From assembly GCF_018294505.1 (NCBI RefSeq), contig NC_057802.1:313462209-313526208 (forward strand): 64,000 nucleotides of DNA, in the 5' to 3' direction. Of this stretch, positions 32,362 through 42,473 are shown one piece after another (position 1 is the first letter of the stretch; the number at the start of each line of letters is the position of its first letter). The notes under the pieces are model-generated. The model ran no database searches, was not told the DNA's origin, and saw nothing but the letters and a program-made list of their open reading frames with translations. Both the position numbers and the translations under genes were made by a program. This DNA comes from Triticum aestivum (taxonomy: Eukaryota > Streptophyta > Magnoliopsida > Poales > Poaceae).

Positions 32362-33449
32362 ACAGATAGAAGGCAAAAGATAGCCGCACCTCTCTCCACA
32401 TTTACAGATAAGGCCTTGCCTCATTCATCCTTATCTCCCACAACCTCATTGCTGAGCAATTAAAAAAGGAAGTCTCTGGAACAATCTGGCATGGTGGCCG
32501 CTGCCGGCGCCGTCCATCCCGATGCCTCCGCCTAGTCTGACCACCAGTCAGCACCACGCCCCACTCCTCCTCACCTTATCTATCATCTTTCTTGAGATAT
32601 CATTTTTTTGATGAAATGGTCGAGATACCATTTTTCCGATAAAATTCTCGAGATATCATTAGTTTTTACACATGGGATTACTCCTGCATGGGTCAATCAC
32701 AACAGGTGTTTTGTAAAAAAATGCATCTTGATGTTCCGTGCAATGCACGTGCATCTTGCTAGTTTTTTTCCATATAATTCCAAACACCACGTAGACACGG
32801 TCTTTGACCATTTTACAACTATGTTAGTATCATTGTTAGTGGTCAGCCGGTGCAAGTTATAGCCCCGGGTGTTTTAACCTTTTTTTAGTAATGATATCTG
32901 GCAATAGTTCACCACGAGCTCAATCCTGGCGAATCCCACGTAACCGTCGGATGGTTTTTAAGCCTTAGTATTTGACAAAACCGCCACCCTTACACACGTA
33001 CTGTAACTGCGTCGCGGGCGTTTGCAACTACCATGTCTGCCAGCGAACATTTGCTGGGGATTGGAGTTAGCACCGATGGCGGTTCGTAGTCGTTCCATGC
33101 TCGGGCGTTGAAGTTTGTAACTATTTTAGATTAGAATATACTAATCCTCCTGTGCTAGTAGTAGAGCAGAGCCCTACTCCACTAATACTCTACTCAAGCA
33201 AGTTAGGGCATAGTAGTAGGTATTGTAGGGAGTACCAGTACTATGATCACTCAAGCAAGTTGTCTAGCATCGATATGACCCTACGCTGCTGGTATGTGTC
33301 TCGTAAGTCAAGCGGCGTGCTGTAGTCATCATCACTTGTCCACTTCCCGCAGCACATATTCGCTTCTCCATCTTTGTCCGCACATAATCGTCCAATCTTC
33401 TATCCCCGCTAAGGCGCCTCCCCCCTCTTCTGAAACCCAAGCACTAACA
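32362..33449. other. Intergenic region upstream of F-box gene
   Basis: CCGTGCAATGCACGTGCATC near 32735 is a palindrome-rich boundary-like motif. CTCAAGCAAGTT occurs twice (near 33193 and 33249). No clear TATA box was found. A frame open from 33294 is in phase with the F-box gene, but its N-terminus looks like leader sequence. Confidence 0.35.
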
Positions 33450-34802
33450 ATGGCAGAGCCGAGCAGCGTCCGCCGAAAGAGTGGTTGGAATTCGCTCCCC
33501 ACAGAGGTAATCAAGCTCATTGTTTCGCGTGTGGACAATCTCAGTACCATGCCGCTCGCCATGTGCTCGTCGGGGCTGTACCGTTTACTCAAAGCCCTCA
33601 GGCCAGAGCTTTTTAAGCTAGATCCTTGCTTGCTGATGCCGCCTGATCTTCAGAAACGGCGTGTCACGCATCATAACAATCGTATGGTGGCGAGCATCAA
33701 CCCTCTTGACTGCGATCCGATCCCCGTCACCCTCAACTACATTAATGGTATGTACTGGGTCGGCATGAACACGTCTTGGATGGTGCTCGTCAACGGTCGT
33801 GGCAGCTGGATGCTCGTGGAGGTCTACACCCAGCGATTGATCCCCCTTCCTTCGATTAACACTGCACTGCTTTGGCACCGCGGCCCAGAATACTCGGAAT
33901 CTTACAGTAGCCAACATGATACCAAGTTTGATTTGCTCAAGGTTGAAATCTGCCAAGTGCCCACAAGATCTGTGAATTATAAAGACTTTAGGCTAATTCC
34001 GTTCTTCAATCGCGGTCTCGCCTATCTGACAGGTCACTGTGGTAAGTGGATAAATCTGCACGTCCATCGCAGGATCATACATCCTCCATGGTTCTCTGAT
34101 GCCACTGAACACAAGGGCTTCATTTAAACTGTCGACTCCTTCTATGGCTGGATGTACTGCTGGCCTACTCCAGTCATTGCTACAAACGGTTGTTACAGCA
34201 GTATGTTAATTTCCTATGATATCATGATGGCTTGCTTATATTACTATCAACATTTACTAAAAAAATATTCATGCTCATAACATGTTGTTCTTAAGATTGG
34301 CTACACTAAGAGCCCTTTTTTATTTGAATCCAACTTGATATGATGTTGTAGGCCGCCTGGTGTCCCTACCCTTCCTAATCCCAGAACCTTTCAAAGAAAA
34401 GCGGCATGGCAGTTGCAGGTGGTTCCTGGCTCGATCAGACGACGGCGAACGATTGATGATTGTTCGCACGTACCGGACGTGTTGTTGCGCAGAATACAAT
34501 CACAGTCACTGCAAGTTCTTTGAGCAGGATCCCAGCTTCTCTAGGTAGGAATTTTTGACTAGAGGCTGGTAAGTAGCCTTGGTACACGCTCTCTGTTTCT
34601 CGGACTGAATTATCCGATTAACCAGGAGATAACCGACGGCAAGGGTCATGATGATGGCGCGGTTTCGTTCATCAGGCAAAACTGTGTGTACACTGTGTAC
34701 CATGCGTCTTTGCATGCACCATATCTTGATATGTGCCGCCATGCTCTGCAGCCCAAAGTAGGAGAGAGGGTCGCAAGTATCAGACTTCGACCTGTTGGCT
34801 AG
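33450..34802 (+). pseudogene. F-box/DUF295 protein gene with premature stop
   Basis: The start at 33450 (ACAATGG) is preferred over upstream ATGs because the F-box follows directly. GWNSLPTEVIKLIVSRVDNL (residues about 12-31) is the F-box. SWMVLVNGRGSWMLVEVYTQ and LIPLP correspond to DUF295. The frame meets TAA at 34125-34127 in the context GFI-stop-TVDSFYGW, where a Tyr codon is expected. The frame continues open to a GTATGT donor at 34201. Intron 34201-34351 (acceptor TTGTAG) restores phase into WFLARSDDGERLMIVRTYRT, stopping at 34546-34548. A third homologous block, LGTRSLFLGLNYPI to the stop at 34800-34802, follows only about 30 bases later, too close for a normal intron. This indicates a second lesion. 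Family members act as substrate receptors of SCF ligases. Confidence 0.72.
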
Positions 34803-36261
34803 AGTTTCCCCCGTCAGGCACCCACTCAATGTACAATCAGTAGTATATTTCGTCTATTGGTTGAATAAATGTGTTGTTAGAACGAAAAACACCATGTTTT
34901 GGAAGTCGTTGCACGGTCCAATCCTTTAGCGCCCCTTACCGTACGTAGCGGATACTATTTTTAGTACGGAACATATTTTCCACTTGTTGATAACATGCAG
35001 CCCATTGATGAAGGCCCAATAGAGGAGCCCATAATTAACTGGAAGGGAGGCTCTCACATGAATCCGGCCCAGGTACATGCTCATGGTCCCCTTTACATAA
35101 ATAAGTAAATAAATAAAGCTAAATGCTCATGCACGAGTTCTTTAAATTCACGATTTAACAGGAGGATATTATTTCCTATGATAGTGTCGTTACATTTAGT
35201 CGATATTATTCTTAGGCAAAGATAGCGACCGGTCTTCTTTCTCCCACCATTTTCTTCCTGCAACTAGCGGACCCATGCAAATCGTAGTCAATGTCGTAAA
35301 TAGTTCCGGTCCATTTTTATTTTTCAATAAGAATGTCCAACCCAGCCCAGCACATTGGCGACAACACTTTATCCTCTGCCTTGGTGCGCTCGCCGCGGCA
35401 CCGCCGTCCGGCCCTGTCAACATAGTAAATCGAGAGAGGACTGTAGTTTTGAGTATGACAATACGGACCCACCAGGTCCACTCCCGAACACAAGCAAGCG
35501 CCTCTTTTACTACTCAGATGCACCCCTCGTTTTTTACTCTAATCCACCCTGCTGATATCTGGGACCCACATCATTTTCAACGTATAGTCAATTAACGACA
35601 GAATTGCACAACCTTTTTTCGAGGATTTGTTCGGAGGAGCAGGCTATAAACTGGGTTGTGTAGTCTCTGTGGCCCGTCTAACAACATGACCAGCCCAGCA
35701 GTTTTTTTCTTTGGGAAAATAGGTAGCCCACTATTTCTTTTTGAAGAATACCCAAGCTAGGCCTATTTGTTTTTTCTGACTTACTGGGCTACAAATCTTT
35801 AAAGACGAGGAGGGATGCATTCCGGTCTGGCCAAAGAGTATGGTCAGTATATGCTAAAAGTAATATACAAGGGGTTGAAAATTCCAAAAAAATTATAGCA
35901 AATGGGAAATTAGTTTCTTTTTTTGTTTTTGTTCTTCACTGATATTTTATATTTCATTGGATTTTAACATGACATAGTACTAATTTATTTTGAAATTTGT
36001 TTTAGTATGGCTACTAATTTTTGGATTAAGAATATATTGTTCCCCAGCAAAAATTTGCAAATTTTCAAATTTTCGCACATTTTTAGTTCAATTTTTTAAC
36101 CCTGGTACTGACCAGAAAATGGGCAGCAATTCTAAAAATGAAAAATGGGCTACAATAAATTCCATATGAATTAGAAAATGAGAAAAAAGTATAAAAATAA
36201 TAGCAAATGGGTTGTACACGCCACAAATTTTGAGGCTGACTTGTTTACGCAAGGCTTTGTT
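34803..36261. other. Intergenic region, no gene seen
   Basis: No frame with family similarity was found. Sequence from about 35880 to 36180 is AT-rich with runs of AAATTTGCAAATTTTCAAAT. The phrase GGGACCCACATCA near 35559 recurs in altered form near 37058, 37110 and 37200, so this may be the margin of the repeat block that follows. Confidence 0.35.
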
Positions 36262-36463
36262 AGTCAACACACGATTCTAGCAGCAGTGACTGTTGAATGT
36301 CCATCCAACGGCCGACGTGCTTCTTCAATCTCTGATCTTCCTGCTCCAGCCGCCTAAACCAGCGCCGGCGGGACTGCCTGCTTCCTCCTCTTGTGGCCCG
36401 CCGTGATGCCGCGCTGGCTTCATCGGCCCACCCTACTCCCTCCGCTGGCCTGGCCGTACGCAA
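36262..36463 (-). repeat. Direct repeat copy 1 with basic leucine-rich frame
   Basis: On the minus strand this codes SRRRWFRRLEQEDQRLKK followed by IQQSLLLESCVD. Copy 2 at 36581-36763 codes nearly the same peptide. The first bases ACGATTCTAGCAGCAGTGAC are shared. It is probably part of an unclassified repeat family, not a host gene. Confidence 0.5.
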
Positions 36464-36580
36464 TAAACTGCCTCCTTATTACGCGAAAAAATGATTCCTC
36501 CCACTGACATCTGGGGTGCACCGGTTCAAAGGCTGACCTGTGGGCCTACTAAGTTATCACGTACGCAGGGCTTTGTCAAC

Positions 36581-36783
36581 TTAGTCAACAAACGATTCTA
36601 GCAGCAGTGACCGTTGGATTTGAATCAAACGGTCCTGCTGCTTCTTCAATCGCTGCTCTTCTTGCAGTAGCCGCCCAAAACAGCGCCGGCGAGACCGCCT
36701 GCTCCTGCCTCCAGTGGCCAGCTGTGCTGCCGTTAAGGCCTCATGGCCCCCTACTACTCCCACCGCTGGCCAGGCCCTACGGC
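36581..36783 (-). repeat. Direct repeat copy 2 with basic leucine-rich frame
   Basis: The minus strand codes SRRRCFGRLLQEEQRLKKQQ and IQRSLLLESFVD. Changes relative to copy 1 leave the charged and leucine positions similar. The two copies are about 320 bp apart. Confidence 0.5.
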
Positions 36784-37019
36784 GACGGCAGCCTCACACC
36801 ATAGTCGGACCAGTGAACCCTCGTACTCCTCTTCGCGTGGGCTTCCACTGCCGCGTCTTCCCCGGCTCCGCGTCATCCCCTTCCTATGCCTTGCCGTCGT
36901 CCACCGCCCTGGTGCTCTCGGCGCGGCGTGGTCAACGTGGTCAAGGAACGACTTCCGTCGGAAGAGTACTGCACATGGAGAGGCCGACAGCTGGGTCCAT
37001 GGCCGCAGCAAGGAAGTGC

Positions 37020-37215
37020 CTCCTTATTACACGGAAAATAATGATTTCTCCACCTGACAGCAGGGACCCACTGGATGGGCTACCGTATTTCACAAAAAAA
37101 CATTTCCCCCTGACTGCTGGGACCCACCAGCTACATCTTTGCACACAAGGAAGTGCGTCCATATTACAAGCAAGAAAAATGATTCGCCCCCGGACTGCTG
37201 GGACCCAAGGGCCGG
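37020..37215. repeat. Degenerate repeats with CTGCTGGGACCCA core
   Basis: Three or four blocks of the form ATGATT..CCC..CTGAC.GC.GGGACCCA occur here, and a related block lies near 36490. Together with the two copies above they suggest one locally amplified repeat. Confidence 0.5.
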
Positions 37216-38697
37216 GTCATTATGCAATAATGAGCAGGGACTTTGTAAATATAATCATGTAGACTTGAGCAGTGATGTGTAGCCCCCAAGGGCCGACTTA
37301 GTAAGATAATACTGAACCGGGACTTGATATATACTTCAATGCAAAAAACAACTTATAATGTGGCGCCCATCGTGGGGCTTGCGCACGGTGGTGTTGAGTT
37401 CTTGGAGGGATCTTTCATAGGGATCGAGAGTTCACATTTTCTGGATGAAGAAGAGCCGGTTTGAATGGATCTGTGTCAGCTTCAAGTTCGTCGGACCAGA
37501 TTTATGATTGTTAAGGAATCTGAGCCAGATCGATCTTGGTGCAAGGCGCCAGGAACAAAAGCCAAGACAAAAAAAATTGAGATCAAACAAAAAAGACATA
37601 ATTGCAAGTCGGAGATGAATCCGAGAGTTGCTGCTGCAATGTGCAGATCAAGTCCCAAGGCGGCTGTTTGTTTTCTTCCGCCACAACTCCAGATTTGACC
37701 GGTGATGGATTCCTTTCATGAAGACTAAAATCAAGTCATCAATTATTACTCCATTATCTACTATGACGTGAGAAGGCGCAAGTATTTGTACCAGTATTGG
37801 TCCAACCCTTATTTTTTACCATCAACTGATGCGTCCGCCAAGGCATATTATCACTAGCGAGAAGTGGATATACAGAGTAGAGGAAACCGATCTAAGCTAG
37901 CCTGTTCAGCTGCGTTAAAACAAAAGAAGCGGAGGGCCACGGCCCGGAAGCGGATTCTCCACAGGCTCGGACTCCTCTGTTGACCAACTCCGTTGACCCG
38001 CCCTGTTGACCACCGTGGTGAGCCGCCGCCGACGTCTTGTTGCCTCAGAGTCACCATCTTCGCCACCTTGCTCGAGCTGTCGGCCGCTTTCAAAAGTGCC
38101 TCTGCCCCTGCGGCCCTTAGGTTGCCGTCGTCGTAGCACTACCTCCATCACCATGTTGAGCCGTCTCCACTGGTTTTTTAAGCCGCCTCATTATCACATC
38201 CGTGTCGCCTCCAAGTTCACTAGAGCCGACTGCTGTCAAGTCGCCAACCTCCACAACCAAGCAAAGTGGCCATCTCTCCAAGTCACCCCAACGATAAGCC
38301 GCCACTTCCAGAGCTGCCGCGAGCGGAGCCGGCCGTCGAGCAACATCACATCGCCGCGCGCCTCTATTTCTCTACTGCGGTTTGCTTGAAGGCTCCTGCG
38401 ATGGTGAGGGACAACAGCGGCCTCGTCTTCTGGTCTGCATCCATGTGGTGTGGAGGACGTTGAGCAACATCCATTACTTATACGAGGAGATCAAAAGCTA
38501 CTGCTGTTTCTTCATCACATGAAGACAAAGAAAAAGAAAGGGACAAAGGAGGAGAGGTCACGTGGAGGTGCGTCTGTATTTTTTATGCAGGGCGACTGTT
38601 AAAAGGAACAGGGGTGGTGTTATACCGCGGATACACGTTCAGCTGTGCCGCGTGGTGTCACGGACATGCATGTCGTGATCCAGTTTGCATCAACGCA

Positions 38698-38880
38698 TCG
38701 GCCGACTCGCCCGTCCGCGCCGCCTTACAACGCCACGGACGATTCGCCCGTCCGCACTCGCGGCCGGTTCACGCGTCCGCGCCGGCTTACAACGCGGAGG
38801 ACAACTTGCTCGTCCGCACCGGCTCACAAACACCGTGGCCGGTTTATCTGTCTGCTCCCGCGGCCGATTCACCCGTGAGG
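38698..38880. repeat. GC-rich segment, copy 1
   Basis: This carries GGTTCACGCGTCCGCGCCGG and the following TTACAACGCGGAGGACAACT. The same order recurs near 39245-39285. Long frames here come from the repeated CGTCCGC words and are not called genes. Confidence 0.55.
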
Positions 38881-39169
38881 GATTTCAGTTTCACCTAGTG
38901 ATCATCAACTTCATGGCGGATTATTTTCGGCCTAACATATCAGGTGAATTCTATCTAAGTTTAGTTTTGACACATATTATTTTTGTCAAGGAACAATTAT
39001 GTTGGTTTGTGTATTTTTATATACATGACAATCATTCACTTTATACCATGGGTATGGAGCACGGGCTGACAATATTCCACCCGGCGATAGTCCGTAACAT
39101 ATTACCCGATGAATGGACGCGCACAAGCCGCCGCCCGTACGGCCCGGTCTACATCAACTAGCCGGGACT

Positions 39170-39345
39170 GCGCCTGTGATTGACTCGCGCGTCCGCACCG
39201 GCTTACAACGCCACGGACGACTCACCCGTCTGCTCTCGCGGCTGGTTCACGCGTCCGCGCCGGTTTACAACGAGGAGGACAATTTGCTTGTCCGCACCGG
39301 CATACAACGCCGTGGCCGACTCATCTATGTTGCCTTTGAAGCCGC
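39170..39345. repeat. GC-rich segment, copy 2
   Basis: This is the second copy of the segment at 38698-38880, with CACGGACGACTCACCCGTCT and TTTACAACGAGGAGGACAAT. It is about 470 bp downstream of copy 1. Confidence 0.55.
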
Positions 39346-39879
39346 GGTCGTCTTTGTCGCCCGTCTCTCGCGGCCTGGTCTACATCAACACACCGGGCCG
39401 CACCCGTCTGCATGAGCTGTTTATTGAGTATGAGCAAGTCACAACTTGGGTAGCTCGGTTTTATTTCAACAAAATGGAGGCAAGTTATCATATACTATCA
39501 ACTGCCGTCTGCACTGGATGGCTCAATGGACATGCGCACAAGTCGCCGTCACTACAGTTTGGTTAAACTTCAAACAGCCAGTTGGAAGGAACCATTGGCC
39601 GAGTTGCTGACACGGTCCAAACGGGATCATTTAGAACCCGCCGCAGTCACCTCAACCTTCTATGGATACACATCGTGTTATCAACACCAATGATATACAA
39701 GTTATGCCGGTTTATATCACGGTCAAATATGGAGAAACTCAAGTCAATTACTCGAGTCACCTTGAGACTCAGAGGGCTATAGTAATATGACTCAGCAAAT
39801 GTTGCTGGTTTTTCAGTGAAGTCAAGAACCCCAGGACGTTGGAGGGAAAGATAACCCGGTCCCGGAGGCTACTACCACA

Positions 39880-40300
39880 TGGATGAAAATTTAAAGGCAG
39901 TCAGAAAATTTCCGGCTTAGAAAATATATGAAAGTTACAAAAACCCGGCTCAATGAAGAAGTTCCGGGTCATCAGAAAGGATTCCCGTTTAAAATCCGGC
40001 TAAAGGGAAGTCAGTCTCGCTGAAGCTCTCAAATATCCAGTTTACAATCCGGTTCAAGGGAAATCTGTTCTCCCACAAAGCTCTGAAGCTCTCAAAACAG
40101 GTATAAGAATTTCCGGTTCAAAAAGAATTAATCTCTCACAAGTTCGAGTTTAAATGCCGTCAGAAAATTTCCGGCTGAAAATGAAGATTCCGGTTTAAAA
40201 TCCGGTTCAAGAGAAAGATGTCTCCCACAAAGCTTTGAAGCTCTCAATATCCGGTTTAAAATCCCGGTTCAAGAAGAATTTATCTCTTGCAAAAAGTTAA
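39880..40300. repeat. Degenerate CCGGTT repeat field
   Basis: Repeated words CAGAAAATTTCCGGCT, AAATCCGGTTCAAG and CAAAGCT.TGAAGCTCTCAA occur several times without strict periodicity. No coding potential was seen. Confidence 0.55.
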
Positions 40301-40370
40301 AGGTTGCCGAAGAGGACCTGCTGCCATGATGCGGGGTTCAAACATGGGTATCCTGCCTTATTGGCTTATC

Positions 40371-40672
40371 ATATTATTGATCACTTGGGGGCTTGGTCGT
40401 ATCCGAACCATAGCTACACCTCTTGATTGGCGAAATACCACAGCATCACTTGGGGGCTTGGTCGTATCCGAACCATAGCTACGCCTCTTGATCGACGTAA
40501 TGCCACAGCATCACTTGGGGGCTTGGTCGAACCCGAACCATAGCTATGCCTCTTGATCGACGTAATGCCACATCATCACTTGGGGGCTTGGTCGAACCCG
40601 AACCATAGCTACGCCTCTTGATCGGCGTAATGCCACAGCATCACTTGGGGGCTTGGTCCAACCCGAACCATA
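40371..40672. repeat. 65-bp tandem array, 4-5 units
   Basis: CACTTGGGGGCTTGGTC starts at 40382, 40447, 40512, 40577 and 40642, a strict 65-bp period. Units are about 90 percent identical by eye. The last unit is cut after CCGAACCATA by the CACTA terminus. Confidence 0.85.
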
Positions 40673-41079
40673 CACTACAAAAAAAATACACTTCCGTGAT
40701 GATACGTGTTTGTCACAGTAGGTCGCGTTTTTTGTCATGCATGTACATCCATGACGGTTTTACGACAGAATCAAGATAGTCATACCTGTGCTGTCGTAGA
40801 AGTGTTCCATGACATTACCAAAATTATCATCACGGAAGTGTCCACTTCCATCACGATAAATCGCGCGTCACAGAAGTGCTTTCGTCAAGGGTGACCGACA
40901 CGTGGCATCCACCGTAACGGAACGCCGTTAAGCTATCGGGTCAGATTTTGGATCCGATAACCCGTTAACAGCCCTGACCAATGGGAAATTTCCACATGTA
41001 AAATTCTGATTGGCTGAAGGGAACACCTGTCAGCTCGTCAGTGGGCCAGATGTCACCCGTCCATTGGAGGAGACATGCC

Positions 41080-42040
41080 TATGATACGTCGACACATGGC
41101 TGGGCCCAATAGAGGCCCATATAGGTTAAAAAGGCCGGCCCAGTCAAAGGCCCATAGAACTTAATCAGGTACTAGTGGGCCAGCCCAATAACGGCCTGCT
41201 TAATAAAGGCCCATTTACGGCCCGAAGCCAGATCTGGCCCGTTAATTGTTCGCCCAATATTTGGGCCCATTTACGGCCCGAAGCCAGATCTGGCGCGTTA
41301 ATTGTTCGCCCAATATTTGGGCCCATTTGTGGCCCGAAGCCAGATCTGGCCCGTTAATTGTTCGCTGAATATTTGGGCCCAACTACAGCCCAGTGACTTT
41401 CGGCCTGTTAGAGGCCTGATGTAGACATGGGCCCATTTCAGCCTGGTGTGACTTTCGGCCTGGGAATGGCCCGTGCTGCCCATGGGCCATATATGGTCCG
41501 ATGGGACATCGGGCCCACTAATGGCCCGTGCTAAAGGTGGCAACAGTTAAGCCCAACGTGACTTTGGGCCTGTTAAAGGCCTGTCGCGTAATTCGGCCCG
41601 TTGATGCCTGTGCTAAGCTTTTGGCCTCTTAAAGGCCCATGATATCAGTGGGCCAACTAAGGCCCGAGATATGTTTCGGCCTGGTAACGGCCCGTGAGCT
41701 AACTGGGGCCAAAACGGCCCGGTCTATATTTCGGCCTGCTGAAGGCCCGTTGACGACTAGTGAAAATTGAGGCCCAACATGCATTTTGGCCTGCTAAAGG
41801 CCCGTGGTTTCATCTCGGCCGTAATAGGCCAGTACAATATTCAGCCTGTTAATGGCCCAATGCTACCTGGGCCAAACTAAGCGCTGGGTCGACAAAAGGC
41901 CCAACTAAAATATAGGCCGGTGTAAGTTTGGGCCTGGCGCAATGTGTGAAGGCCCCAATCATTCGGGCCCAAGAAATACGCAGGCCGGCCCAATTGTGGG
42001 CCGCTAAAAACCTGGCCCGTTAGAGTCGAATGTTTCGGTC
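41080..42040. repeat. GGCCC-rich subterminal repeat region of CACTA
   Basis: The sequence is built from GGCCC, GGCCCGTTAA and TTTGGGCCCA words. A unit GGCCCGAAGCCAGATCTGGC is present three times with about 61-bp spacing (near 41219, 41275 and 41332). Dense subterminal repeats are where CACTA transposases bind. Confidence 0.7.
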
Positions 42041-42473
42041 CGGTCAACTACATCTGATTTTTTTCAGATAGCGAATGATGGCAGTAACTAGTAGGAATTA
42101 AGAACAAACCTACTCTATACAATAAAGAAATTACGGCATAGTAACTAAGAATAAACCTACACTATACAATAAAGGATTTAAGGTATATTACATCCACTGG
42201 GCATCGAAGTTCGCCACCAGTGATCATAAAGCGCAACGAAGAAGCAGATTACAAAAACTGGGCACCATTGCAGCGTAACAAAATAATACTGAACCGAGAC
42301 CACTTCCAAGACAGTTCAAGAAAGGTTAGCCTTGCGGGGGAACTGCTCGCAAGCTGCTGAGCAAGGCTGTGAGACCGGCCTAGCATGTCGGTCATAGCTT
42401 CTAGGTGTAGCTGTTTAGCGATGAGGTTCTCATTGGTGTTCTCCGCAATCTTTCTTAGAGATAGGACTTCAAG

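Larger units (their letters stand above)
37265..40672 (+). mobile_element. Retroelement-like repeat block, unclassified
   Basis: TGGCGCCCATCGTGGGGCTT at 37361-37380 resembles a retrotransposon primer-site region, followed by gag-leader-like text. No gag or pol motif is visible. The block contains GC-rich duplicated segments (38698-38880 and 39170-39345), a degenerate ATCCGGTTCAAG repeat field (about 39880-40300) and a 65-bp array. It may be a rearranged Gypsy element cut at 40672 by the CACTA transposon. Confidence 0.4.

Noticed and set aside
33294..33449. Upstream extension of the F-box frame from an earlier ATG
   Set aside because: The added 52 residues are Ser/His/Cys-rich without F-box similarity, and the ATG at 33450 has a better context right before the F-box.
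38614..39566. Several 94-158-codon frames in the GC-rich repeats
   Set aside because: They overlap in different phases, arise from repeated CGTCCGC words, and show no conserved protein feature.
40371..40672. Regular repeats with constant 65-bp spacing, considered as a CRISPR-like array
   Set aside because: Whole 65-bp units are repeated, with no unique spacers, in a plant nuclear context. It is an ordinary tandem repeat.
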